Virus record (IMG/VR): IMGVR_UViG_3300011116_000471
Location: 1-31,069 of that record
Strand: one strand, 5' to 3'
Length of the DNA stretch: 31,069 nt
From: a virus
Shown here: in pieces, positions 1-7,644 of the stretch
How the letters are laid out: every line of letters begins with the position of its first letter
Position numbering within the stretch: position 1 is the first letter of the stretch
Program-made: the position numbers and the translations under genes
Notes under the pieces: model-generated
What the model saw: only the letters and a program-made list of their open reading frames with translations
What the model was told of the DNA's origin: nothing
Databases searched by the model: none

Positions 1-83
1 TGTTTCAGCACCTATTAGATGAGCACAAGATGTCACAAGATTATGTAAATGGATGTCTTAATAACTTAAAGTTGTTCATCTGA
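1..83 (+). CDS. 3' end of an unknown gene (partial)
   Basis: An open frame runs in from the left edge (first full codon at base 3) and ends with TGA at 81-83. The last 26 residues read FQHLLDEHKMSQDYVNGCLN and then NLKLFI. The stop overlaps the start codon of the next gene as TGATG, the usual sign of a coupled operon on this strand. The fragment is too short to assign a family. Since the two following genes are a methyltransferase and a glycosyltransferase, it may belong to the same sugar or modification operon, but that is inference only. Confidence 0.5.
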   Translation, partial: FQHLLDEHKMSQDYVNGCLNNLKLFI

Positions 84-616
84 TGTTTCCTAATTGGTTT
101 AAAGATGTAGAGAAGTACTTCAGACATGTGCCAAGTGTTCCACTTCGTGCACTGCAGATCGGCACCTACACAGGCGATGCAACTGATTGGTTACTAAAGA
201 ATCGAGAGATTGAATTTATACATGATGTTGATACGTGGGAAGGCAGTGAAGAAGTCGCCCATGAGGTTCTTGATTTTGTTTCAGTAGAGGCATACTACGA
301 CTCAAGATTTAAAGAGAACAAGAAGGTAGTAAAGCACAAGATGACCAGTGATACCTTCTTCTGGAATAACAACAGGTCATATAACTTCATATACATAGAT
401 GGTGATCACACCGCTCTACAGACCGCTATTGATGGCTTGAATGGCTTCAGACACCTGGAATCAGGTGGGGTGATGGCATTTGATGACTACCTCTGGAACT
501 ACGGCGGAGGAGAGTACAGAGAGCCTAAGAGGGGCGTGGATTGCGTTCTTAATCTCTGTAAAGGCGAGTACACAATGATTGAGTCTGGTTATCAGGTGTG
601 GATTGAGAAGTGTTAG
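83..616 (+). CDS. Class I SAM-dependent methyltransferase-like protein (Methyltransf_24 type)
   Basis: The 177-residue protein has the layout of a small Rossmann-fold methyltransferase. A first strand and glycine loop (LQIGTYTGDATDWLL, about residues 23-37) is followed by an acidic strand end (HDVDTWEG) and the family signature YNFIYIDGDHTALQTAID near residues 99-114. A later strand, SGGVMAFDDYLW, follows. IDGDH followed by FDDY is typical of the methyltransferase 24 family, whose members often modify sugars or small molecules. The substrate cannot be read from the sequence. The start overlaps the upstream stop, and the end overlaps the next gene by 7 bases, so the three plus-strand genes are probably one operon. 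The genes lie beside the tail fibres, which suggests glycan or fibre modification. Confidence 0.75.
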   Translation: MFPNWFKDVEKYFRHVPSVPLRALQIGTYTGDATDWLLKNREIEFIHDVDTWEGSEEVAHEVLDFVSVEAYYDSRFKENKKVVKHKMTSDTFFWNNNRSYNFIYIDGDHTALQTAIDGLNGFRHLESGGVMAFDDYLWNYGGGEYREPKRGVDCVLNLCKGEYTMIESGYQVWIEKC

Positions 617-1341
617 ATAACGCCTGCTTTGAGGTCTTTCATACTGATACTGGAAATAAATTAAGAAACAAATCTTACGAGGGAATTTTAAATTCTATGT
701 CCTTCTTGCCACGCCTTGGCTCTCCTACTATGTACTTCAACACCGCTGATAAGGCTGAAGCATTTATTAATCAAACGCCAGAGTTTAAAGTAAACACAGT
801 TACTGACTTCTGTAAGCCAGGAGAGACCTTCCCACCATCCTCTGGAGTTGTAGGAGTTTGGGCAAGTACTTACTTGGCTTATAAAAAGTTTTTAGAATCT
901 GACAAAGATGTATTAATAATCTTTGAAGATGACATAGTCATAAGTAAAAATATTAAAACTATTGCTGAGATTTATATGGGTGAACTTATGCCTGTATGGG
1001 ATTTCTTTTCTCTTTTTGTTCCTGATGACTCACTCTTTGCATATAATGAATCTGAGCATGATTTAAGTGAAGAGCACATCTGCAAGTCCTATCAACAGTG
1101 GTCTTGTGCAGGGTATGCGGTAAGTAGACGTGGAGCAGAAAAAGCAATTGCAGATATTAAACTAAGAGGAATTAACTGCCCTATAGATTGGTATATATTT
1201 AACTTTAGAATGAAACAAGAAGAAAATCAAATGCGATTTAATACCTTTACAGTAAAACCACAAATATATAAACCTATAAAGTTCTTATCAGAAGCGGCTC
1301 AACACAGTCAGATTCACAACGGTAGTACAGAACTTCTTTAA
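610..1341 (+). CDS. Glycosyltransferase family 25-like protein
   Basis: The 243-residue protein starts with GTG at 610, with GAGAAG just upstream. The core LIIFEDDIVIS (about residues 102-112) carries the acidic EDD motif expected to bind the metal and nucleotide sugar. It is preceded by VGVWASTYLAYKKFL, and later comes CAGYAVSRRGAEKAI followed by PIDWYIF. That order (start-of-helix after VG, EDD, AGY, D-W) matches GT25 enzymes. The family includes lipooligosaccharide galactosyltransferases of bacteria and collagen galactosyltransferases of animals and giant viruses. The gene ends at the base next to the stop codon of a collagen-like fibre gene on the other strand. This makes the fibre a possible acceptor, but host glycans or DNA are alternatives. 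Confidence 0.75.
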   Translation: MLDNACFEVFHTDTGNKLRNKSYEGILNSMSFLPRLGSPTMYFNTADKAEAFINQTPEFKVNTVTDFCKPGETFPPSSGVVGVWASTYLAYKKFLESDKDVLIIFEDDIVISKNIKTIAEIYMGELMPVWDFFSLFVPDDSLFAYNESEHDLSEEHICKSYQQWSCAGYAVSRRGAEKAIADIKLRGINCPIDWYIFNFRMKQEENQMRFNTFTVKPQIYKPIKFLSEAAQHSQIHNGSTELL

Positions 1342-2694
1342 CTACATACCGCCATATAACAACACTGTGGTTGTTGGATCTGCAGCAACTTGTCCCTGAG
1401 TTCCCTGGGTTCCTTGGGTGCCGTTAGTTCCACCAATACCTTGTGTACCTAAAGTTCCTTGAGTACCTTGAGTACCTTGGCTACCAACAGTTCCTTGAGT
1501 ACCTTGAGCACCATTAGAACCAACAAATCCTGCAGTACCTTGAGTACCTTGGGCTCCATTAGACCCTACAAAGCCAGCAGTTCCTTGAGTACCAACACTT
1601 CCCTGAGCACCAACAGTGCCTTGAGCACCTGTGTCACCCTTGTCACCAGTACGAGCAAAGGTAATTAAAATATCATCAGAGTTAGATAATGTTCCATTTC
1701 CAGATACATAAGAACAACCAACTGTAAACCAACCAGTGTTATCTGTAAGAGAAGAGATTGTGTAAAGTGCAAAGACAGATGTATTTAATTTCTGTGATAC
1801 ACGGAAGTGTCCTTTAATAGTTGAAGTAGAGTCATCAATTGTGTTTAAAAATGAGGACAAGTTTGTTACAGAGTCATCGCTTGCATCAATGTACATGGCA
1901 GTTGCTGTTGTAGGAGATGCGTTAAATCTTAAGTTTCCAGTTCCTGGATCAGCATTAGTAGTACTTGTTAAGAATGTGTAATCAAAGGTGGCTCCACCAA
2001 AACTACCAACAGTACCTTGGCTACCAAATGTTCCTTGAGTTCCTGTAGTTCCTTGGCTACCAACAGTTCCCTGTGCACCAACAGTACCTTGTGCTCCAGT
2101 AGAACCATTTAAACCTTGAGTTCCTTGTGTACCTTGAGTTCCTTGTGTACCTTGAGTTCCCTGTGTTCCCTGTGTTCCTTGTGAACCAAATGTTCCTTGT
2201 GTTCCTGTAGTTCCTTGGCTACCAACAGTTCCTTGGGTTCCTTGAGTACCTTGGGTTCCCTGTGTTCCTATTGGTCCTTGTAATCCTTGTGTACCTTGAA
2301 TGCCCTGAGCGCCAGTAGTTCCTTGAGCGCCAGTAGTTCCTTGAACTTGAGTTACAGTTGTATTAATTACCTGTGTTCCAGCATCGTAAGTAAATGTAAT
2401 ACCTGTTTTACTGCCGCTATTTAAAGCGTTTGCAATACGGGAATTTGTAGCGTATTTATTTACAGTACCTTCAGAAAGATCATCTGTAGTACTTAATGCT
2501 GAACCTGAGATTAATAAAGCAATTGCATCTTCATCAAGAAAGTATGGCAAACTAGCATAAGTAGTAGTGCCATCACCAATTTTAAATTTATTATTTGTAG
2601 TGTCGTAGCAAACTTCACCAGCATATGGTGTTGGGTTATTTGCAGTCCATTGACCAGCGGTTCCTCGTCGTACTTGAATGCGTACTGATGACAT
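1342..2694 (-). CDS. Collagen-like tail fibre with Mtd-type N-terminal domain
   Basis: The 450-residue protein has four visible parts. Residues 1-55 hold the pattern IQVRRGTAGQWT, AGEVCYDTTNNKFKIGDG and SLPY, which matches the N-terminal domain found at the base of many phage tail fibres (named from the major tropism determinant). A first collagen-like block of Gly-X-Gln triplets covers about residues 117-230. A beta-rich domain of about 120 residues begins at FGGATFDYTF and ends at FARTGD. A second Gly-X-Gln block precedes a short C terminus. The inserted domain occurs twice more in the neighbouring fibre at 2979-5723. The start overlaps the previous stop as TAATG, with GGAGGAG upstream. It is probably a trimeric receptor-binding or fibre protein. 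The stop sits directly against the stop of the convergent GT25-like gene. Confidence 0.85.
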   Translation of the reverse strand: MSSVRIQVRRGTAGQWTANNPTPYAGEVCYDTTNNKFKIGDGTTTYASLPYFLDEDAIALLISGSALSTTDDLSEGTVNKYATNSRIANALNSGSKTGITFTYDAGTQVINTTVTQVQGTTGAQGTTGAQGIQGTQGLQGPIGTQGTQGTQGTQGTVGSQGTTGTQGTFGSQGTQGTQGTQGTQGTQGTQGTQGLNGSTGAQGTVGAQGTVGSQGTTGTQGTFGSQGTVGSFGGATFDYTFLTSTTNADPGTGNLRFNASPTTATAMYIDASDDSVTNLSSFLNTIDDSTSTIKGHFRVSQKLNTSVFALYTISSLTDNTGWFTVGCSYVSGNGTLSNSDDILITFARTGDKGDTGAQGTVGAQGSVGTQGTAGFVGSNGAQGTQGTAGFVGSNGAQGTQGTVGSQGTQGTQGTLGTQGIGGTNGTQGTQGTQGQVAADPTTTVLLYGGM

Positions 2695-2975
2695 TAAATT
2701 ACTCCTCCACCATCATAAGTAAGGGCATAGACATCTGACCCACCTGCTTCGTTTCCACCATCAATTGTTGCTGAATAAGAATCACTTCCTCCAGCCTCGT
2801 TTCCGCCTTCAAGTATATCTGCCTCTGCGTTAGTAACAATCTCAAACCATTGCACCCCATCAAATACAAACAGATTTTTTGCATCTGTGTTGTAGTAGAT
2901 ATCACCAGCGTACCTGCCAGTAGGCGCAGTGCCTACGGCAAGTACGTTAATAGGTACGAGGGCTCTTTTGCTCAT
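2694..2975 (-). CDS. Short tail-fibre-associated protein with GGNEAGGSD repeats
   Basis: The 93-residue protein lies between two fibre genes. The first half (ALVPINVLAVGTAPTGRYAG, then DIYYNT, LFVFDGVQWFEIV) resembles the N-terminal attachment domain of the larger fibre, which has P-x-x-G-x-x-Y-x-[DN]-T followed by a W-N/D-G segment. The second half is two copies of DGGNEAGGSD separated by about 10 residues and a third partial copy DGGG at the end. It ends in GGGVI with no further domain. It may be a short adaptor or a fibre whose shaft has been lost. The function is not known. It is followed by the 450-residue fibre with a one-base TAATG overlap. Confidence 0.7.
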   Translation of the reverse strand: MSKRALVPINVLAVGTAPTGRYAGDIYYNTDAKNLFVFDGVQWFEIVTNAEADILEGGNEAGGSDSYSATIDGGNEAGGSDVYALTYDGGGVI

Positions 2976-2978
2976 TTG

Positions 2979-5723
2979 TTAGGCTTTAACTACTACCCTG
3001 TATGTCTCACCTGATTGTGGAGCCACTGCAAATCCGATAGTTACAGCAGATGTAGTTGATGCAATTACATCAGTGACTACTTCGTTGTAGGTAGCGTCTT
3101 GTACAGTTACTAACACGTCTCGTGTTCCAAGACTGTGTGTAATTGTGAATGTTGTTGCTGAGTATGGAGATACTGGAGTAATAGTCTCTGCGTAAGTTCC
3201 AAGTTGACCAGAGGTACCTTGAGTACCAAGAGTTCCTTGGGTACCTTGAGTTCCAAGAGTTCCTTGTACACCTTGTGCACCAGTTGTACCTTGTACACCA
3301 GTAGCACCGTCTAGGTTAATTGACCATACAGCGTATGTTCCTGAACCTCGAACGTCATTGACGTTTACAACGAGTGTGTCAGTTCCTGATGTGTAACTTA
3401 CTACAGTGGCAGACATGTTGTTGTTTACATCGTAAGCAACTACTACGTCCTGACCTACTGAGTATGAAAGGTTTGGATCAGCCAGTACAAAACTTACGTT
3501 ATTTGCTACTGCAATTGAACGTGATGTTGTAGAGGTCGTCTTGTAGCGATCAGATTGTCCTTGAACACCTTGAGCACCAAGGGTACCTTGTACGCCCTGT
3601 GCACCCAGTGTTCCCTGTGTGCCTTGAGCACCAGTAGCACCTTGTGTACCTACAGTACCTTGGGATCCAACGGTACCCTGAGCACCAACAGTTCCTTGGC
3701 TACCAACAGTTCCTTGGCTACCAACAGTTCCTTGGCTACCAACAGTTCCTTGGCTACCAACAGTTCCTTGAGTACCTGTTGTGCCTTGGGTTCCATCTGT
3801 ACCTTGAGTACCTTGGGCTCCGAGTGTTCCTTGAACACCTTGGGTTCCTTGGCTACCGACTGTACCTTGAGTACCTGTTGTGCCTTGTGTACCTTGGGCA
3901 CCAGTGGTTCCTTGGGCTCCTAGTGTACCTTGGGTTCCTTGGCTACCGACTGTACCTTGTACGCCCTGGGCTCCAAGAGTACCTTGAGTACCTTGGGCTC
4001 CAACGTCACCAGTACGAGCAAAGGTGATTAAGACATCTTCATTATCAGCAAGTGTTCCGTTACCAGAAACAAACGCCACATCAATATCGAAGTATGTACT
4101 TTGATCTGTGATCGAAGAAATTGTATAAAGAGCAAACTTTGAAACATCAGTTCTCTTAGATACCTTTAAGTGACCCTTGATTGTTGATGTTGAATCATCA
4201 ATGGTCTGTAGGTAAGCATGGATGTCTGTGTTATCAATGTTGTTGTCATCAATACGAAGTACTGTTGCTGTACTTAATGCTGAGTTAAACTTAATGTAAG
4301 AATTATCTGGGGCGCTATTACTTGTAGCATTGTCATAGTAGTAGTTAAATGTAATACCACCAAATGAACCTTCAAGACCCTGTGCACCTTGAGTACCGTC
4401 TGTACCTTGAGTACCTTGGCTACCAACAGTTCCCTGTGCACCAATAGTACCTTGAGTACCTTGTGAACCTACAGTTCCTTGAACTCCTTGAGAACCTAAA
4501 GTTCCCTGAGTTCCTTGTGAACCAACACTTCCTTGAACGCCTTGGGTTCCATCTGTACCTTGAGTACCTTGGGCTCCGAGTGTTCCTTGAGAACCTACTG
4601 CACCCTGTGTACCAAGAGTACCTTGAGATCCTACAGTTCCTTGTGAACCAACAGTTCCCTGTGAACCAACGGTTCCTTGTGTACCTTGAGATCCAACAGT
4701 TCCCTGTGCACCGAGAGTACCTTGTGTACCTTGAGAACCTACAGTTCCTTGTACGCCTTGCGCTCCATCAGTACCTTGTGTACCTTGAGCACCGACATCA
4801 CCAGTACGAGCAAATGTAAAGAGTACTGCGTCTCCATTAGTAAAGGTTCCGTTACCAGATACGTAAGCAACATCTATATCAAACCAGTTTGGTGCCGAAT
4901 CTGTGAGACCAGAAATTGTGTAGAGTGCAAAGACAGATGCATCAAATTTCTTAGATACCTTTACGTGACCCTTAATTGTTGATGTTGAATCATCAATGGT
5001 CTGTAAGAAGTTAGAGATATCGTAGTTACCATCAGCAGGATTGTCATCTAGTGCGATGTGTGAAACTAAAGTTAAGTTAGCATTATTTAGACGAGCATTG
5101 TTGTCGCCTGGGTCTGCCATAGTTGTGTTATTAGAGTAGTTGTATCCAACTGTAATACCACCAAATGAACCTTCAGTACCTTGTGTACCTTGAATTCCAT
5201 CAAGACCTTGCGCTCCTGCAGTACCTTGTGTACCTTGCGCTCCTAAAGTTCCTTGTGTGCCCTGTGCACCAAGAGTACCTTGTGTACCTTGAGAACCTAC
5301 AGTTCCTTGAACTCCTTGAGAACCTACTGCACCTTGTGCACCCAAAGTTCCTTGAGTACCTTGAGCACCATTAGAACCATCTAAACCTTGTGCACCAGCA
5401 GTTCCTTGTGAACCTACTGTGCCTTGTGAGCCAACTGTTCCTTGTGAACCTACTGTGCCTTGAGCACCTACTGCTCCTTGTGTACCAAGTGTTCCTTGTG
5501 CACCAAGAGTACCTTGAGTACCTTGTGCTCCAGTAGTTCCTTGGCTACCTTGGCTTGCATTAATCCATGCACTGCCATTCCATGTGCGTAGGTATCCTAG
5601 TACTGTGTCAAAATAAACTTGACCAACTGCGGGAGATGCTGGGGCGGTTGCTAAGTTTTGTATTCTTGCATTTTGTAATTCTAATTTATTTAAATCAATT
5701 GGGGTTAAAAACTTACGGGCCAT
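2979..5723 (-). CDS. Large collagen-like tail fibre (914 residues)
   Basis: The N terminus (LTPIDLNKLELQNARIQNLA, then VGQVYFDTVLGYLRTWNGSAW) is a fibre attachment domain. Long Gly-X-Gln shafts follow, with codes such as GTQ, GSQ, GAQ and GTV, at about bases 5175-5553, 4369-4800, 3550-4007 and 3204-3306. Two beta-rich inserts that start FGGIT and end FARTGD interrupt the shafts at about 4800-5169 and 4008-4368. Both share the sentence TIDDSTSTIKGH with the insert of the 450-residue fibre. The last 70 residues contain FTITHSLGTRDVLVTVQD, a common phage tail module with H-x-LG that also occurs at 5737-6051. GGAG precedes the ATG. Collagen triplets here lack proline almost entirely, so the trimer must be stabilised differently from animal collagen. 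It is probably the main host-contact fibre. Confidence 0.88.
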   Translation of the reverse strand: MARKFLTPIDLNKLELQNARIQNLATAPASPAVGQVYFDTVLGYLRTWNGSAWINASQGSQGTTGAQGTQGTLGAQGTLGTQGAVGAQGTVGSQGTVGSQGTVGSQGTAGAQGLDGSNGAQGTQGTLGAQGAVGSQGVQGTVGSQGTQGTLGAQGTQGTLGAQGTQGTAGAQGLDGIQGTQGTEGSFGGITVGYNYSNNTTMADPGDNNARLNNANLTLVSHIALDDNPADGNYDISNFLQTIDDSTSTIKGHVKVSKKFDASVFALYTISGLTDSAPNWFDIDVAYVSGNGTFTNGDAVLFTFARTGDVGAQGTQGTDGAQGVQGTVGSQGTQGTLGAQGTVGSQGTQGTVGSQGTVGSQGTVGSQGTLGTQGAVGSQGTLGAQGTQGTDGTQGVQGSVGSQGTQGTLGSQGVQGTVGSQGTQGTIGAQGTVGSQGTQGTDGTQGAQGLEGSFGGITFNYYYDNATSNSAPDNSYIKFNSALSTATVLRIDDNNIDNTDIHAYLQTIDDSTSTIKGHLKVSKRTDVSKFALYTISSITDQSTYFDIDVAFVSGNGTLADNEDVLITFARTGDVGAQGTQGTLGAQGVQGTVGSQGTQGTLGAQGTTGAQGTQGTTGTQGTVGSQGTQGVQGTLGAQGTQGTDGTQGTTGTQGTVGSQGTVGSQGTVGSQGTVGSQGTVGAQGTVGSQGTVGTQGATGAQGTQGTLGAQGVQGTLGAQGVQGQSDRYKTTSTTSRSIAVANNVSFVLADPNLSYSVGQDVVVAYDVNNNMSATVVSYTSGTDTLVVNVNDVRGSGTYAVWSINLDGATGVQGTTGAQGVQGTLGTQGTQGTLGTQGTSGQLGTYAETITPVSPYSATTFTITHSLGTRDVLVTVQDATYNEVVTDVIASTTSAVTIGFAVAPQSGETYRVVVKA
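3685..3770. repeat. Perfect 18-bp tandem repeat inside the fibre shaft
   Basis: The 18-base unit CCAACAGTTCCTTGGCTA occurs four times in a row without a mismatch (3685-3756) and continues for 14 further bases. It encodes the six-residue unit GTVGSQ on the minus strand. Since 18 is a multiple of three, gain or loss of units changes shaft length without breaking the frame. Less perfect versions of the same unit appear throughout both fibre genes. Confidence 0.9.
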
Positions 5724-5736
5724 TTACATTATCTCC

Positions 5737-6051
5737 TTAAGATAAATACGCTTTGCCTGAAAATGATTGGGAGAACGAGACCGTAAGTGAGTTCGAATTA
5801 GTATATGTTATTTCACCTTCGTAGATTGTACCAGCAGAGTCTACAACTGTAACGTTAGGTTTAAAACCTAAATTATGATTTATTACCCAGGATGAACTAA
5901 CTGCTCCTTGAGTATGTTCGTAGGCCAGAGCCTGTGGCTCTAGTGCACTGCTAGTTGTTCCAAAGTCTTGGGTACCAGAGGGTGTAGTTATTAAAATTAC
6001 GTCATTTACTACAATTGGAACACTAGATCCTGGTCTTACGTACTGGCTCAT
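5737..6051 (-). CDS. Small tail protein with H-x-LG module
   Basis: The 104-residue protein starts MSQYVRPGSSVPIVVNDVIL and contains SSWVINHNLGFKPNVTVVDS, followed by EITYTNSNSLTVSFSQSFSGKAYL. The last half matches the C-terminal module of the large fibre (ITHSLGTRDVLVTVQD and so on), a beta-sandwich module found widely at ends of phage tail proteins. The stop is 13 bases before the large fibre start, and the start overlaps the previous gene by four bases (ATGA). It may be a separate fibre tip, adaptor or trimerising piece. The family is recognised by pattern only. Confidence 0.7.
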   Translation of the reverse strand: MSQYVRPGSSVPIVVNDVILITTPSGTQDFGTTSSALEPQALAYEHTQGAVSSSWVINHNLGFKPNVTVVDSAGTIYEGEITYTNSNSLTVSFSQSFSGKAYLS

Positions 6052-7103
6052 TCTGTTACCTCTTCAGTCTTAAATATCTTTCCTCTAACGTATGTGTGGG
6101 TGACTCCGTCTTTAGTTAACTGAACATCATAGTAAGAGGTTCTAGGTAACATACGTGTCTGTGTTCCAGTGAGTGCTAATTTTAGAGTACGAAGGCCTGC
6201 TCCGTCTGCCGTACCAACATCTGGAAATGTAATTGTAAAACTTGTTATAACTCCAGGAATACCTACCCCTAGAATTTCTGCCTTTGCAGTATAGGTATCT
6301 ACTTCAAAATCAAGCACGATGGTAAACTCATAGGCGTCTCCCTCATAGACAAAGAGGTCCTGAGTAATAATTGATACTGGAGTTTCCACATTGCCATAGG
6401 TTGGGGTAGGAAGATGAACACGAGTGGCTGCTGATCGATCATCAATTTCTTGTGGCTGAAAGATTGGTACGTAGTGATTAGTAGTCTTAGAAATTCTGCG
6501 AAAACTAAAGACATCAATCTTGAACATACCAATACCAAGTTGAGAGCAGAGTTCTTTGTATTGTTGTTTTCTAGATTCGATCATTTGCATCAATTGTTGA
6601 TAACGTTCAGATCTTGGAATTGTTACCCCATCTGGAGCAAAGACGTTAATATCAAAAGCAGCATCATTAGCCAGTGCATAGAGGGCTAAGGTTGATGCAT
6701 AAATAATTACAGGATACTCTTCAAGAGTTGGTAAATTTTGAATACTTACGCTACGACCATAGGCATCAGTATGGAAGGCTGAATGCTCAAGGAAGGCTGT
6801 ACTTATATAAGTTTGAGTTTCTGCCGTTGTAAAGTATCTAAAGTAATTTCCAGCAACAATAAAATCGTCACCATCAGCAGGGACGTCATCACAAACAATA
6901 TACCCAGTCGCTTCTTCAACCTCTACATCTGCAGAGATATCGGTGCCATTCTTAGTTACTATTAAGTTAGCGCCATCAAGAGGAGAATACGGAATTAAAA
7001 ATCTATTAGTAGTTCCATCTGCTGTAAATTGGTATACAAAAGACTTAGGTATATCACCAATTTCAGACCGTAATCGATCCGCTAGGCTTGCAATCGTAGC
7101 CAC
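6048..7103 (-). CDS. Virion neck or baseplate protein, function unknown
   Basis: The 351-residue protein starts with GTG, with GGAGG five bases upstream. Residues 1-100 carry a beta-rich segment (SFVYQFTADGTTNRFLIPYS, then ILV-rich strands). The middle is helical (EEYPVIIYASTLALYALAND, then ERYQQLMQMIESRKQQYKEL). The last 100 residues are again beta-rich (FVYEGDAYEFTIVLD to TYVRGKIF) and resemble an Ig-like adhesive domain. The middle helical region resembles proteins that follow the capsid in short-tailed and other phages and that act in head completion or as an adaptor. It lies between the terminator at 7162-7221 and the fibre genes, so it may be the first gene of a separate tail transcription unit. 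A precise role cannot be given. Confidence 0.6.
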   Translation of the reverse strand: MATIASLADRLRSEIGDIPKSFVYQFTADGTTNRFLIPYSPLDGANLIVTKNGTDISADVEVEEATGYIVCDDVPADGDDFIVAGNYFRYFTTAETQTYISTAFLEHSAFHTDAYGRSVSIQNLPTLEEYPVIIYASTLALYALANDAAFDINVFAPDGVTIPRSERYQQLMQMIESRKQQYKELCSQLGIGMFKIDVFSFRRISKTTNHYVPIFQPQEIDDRSAATRVHLPTPTYGNVETPVSIITQDLFVYEGDAYEFTIVLDFEVDTYTAKAEILGVGIPGVITSFTITFPDVGTADGAGLRTLKLALTGTQTRMLPRTSYYDVQLTKDGVTHTYVRGKIFKTEEVTE

Positions 7104-7161
7104 ATAACCTCCGTTAAAATTCTATGCCAATCATCTCGTGTAATAGAGATTTATTCAGCGC

Positions 7162-7221
7162 AAAATAAAAAGGGTCCAACTCCCAACTGGGAGGAGGGCG
7201 GGAACCAGTTGAGAGTCGGAC
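7162..7221 (-). terminator. Strong rho-independent terminator after the head genes
   Basis: Bases 7174-7190 and 7205-7221 form a 17-base-pair stem whose only two non-Watson-Crick positions are tolerable as wobble or mismatch, with a 14-base loop. Read on the minus strand the stem is followed by CCCTTTTTATTTTG (7162-7173 plus the stem end), the T-rich tail expected of an intrinsic terminator. It lies between the small head gene at 7241-7612 and the neck gene at 6048-7103, so it should separate head expression from tail-fibre expression. A smaller inverted pair CTAGC/GCTAG lies just upstream. Confidence 0.85.
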
Positions 7222-7240
7222 TACTAGCGACGGCTAGTTT

Positions 7241-7612
7241 TTAGTTTGGCCGCCAAATATATCCAAGTTGCTCTAGATAATCGGCTAGTGATCTTGGAAC
7301 TCGATACTTAACACCTGCTTTAAAGGTGTAAGTGTTTCCGACTCCATAACTCATATCTTCAATATCAGTGATTGTGCGAATGATGACCATGTCACCTGCA
7401 GTTGAAACTCCGACATTTTCGATTTCGTCAAGTACTAGTGGAGCATCTGGTTTTTTAGGATCAAAGACATCCTTTTCCAGACTCTCTGCCTCAAGTTGGG
7501 TAGCGATAGAAATTTCTTCTTTACGCTTTTTTAGTTCTGCTGCATTCTTCTTTGCTGCTTGTTCCGCTGCTTTGCCTGTTGCATCAAGCGGACTTGTTTG
7601 TGTATTTGCCAC
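7241..7612 (-). CDS. Small head-associated protein, unknown function
   Basis: The 123-residue protein has a charged helical first half (AAEQAAKKNAAELKKRKEEI) and a compact beta-rich second half (GDMVIIRTITDIEDMSYGVG, then YTFKAGVKYRVPRSLADYLE and QLGYIWRP). The second half, with a basic strand followed by V-P-x-x-L-A-x-x-L and a terminal W, resembles small phage proteins encoded just after the capsid that decorate or complete the head. It lies between the capsid gene and a strong terminator, so it is the last gene of the head unit. AGGAG precedes the start. The role is inferred from position only. Confidence 0.7.
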   Translation of the reverse strand: MANTQTSPLDATGKAAEQAAKKNAAELKKRKEEISIATQLEAESLEKDVFDPKKPDAPLVLDEIENVGVSTAGDMVIIRTITDIEDMSYGVGNTYTFKAGVKYRVPRSLADYLEQLGYIWRPN

Positions 7613-7644
7613 GTTGTTTATTCTCCTAAGTTAGTTAGAGGTGG

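Noticed and set aside
1342-2694. Diversity-generating retroelement because of the Mtd-type N-terminal domain
   Set aside because: No reverse transcriptase, template repeat or C-type lectin variable domain is seen in the window.
3555-4982. Long plus-strand open frames opposite the collagen-like fibre, rich in Leu/Tyr/Gln or Ser/Thr/Leu
   Set aside because: They are antisense shadows of the 18-base and 9-base repeats. They have no ribosome sites, their composition mirrors the repeat, and the minus-strand frame has clear fibre domains.
1342-5723. CRISPR array from regular short repeats
   Set aside because: Repeats run without unique spacers and are in frame with a Gly-X-Gln protein, so they are coding repeats.
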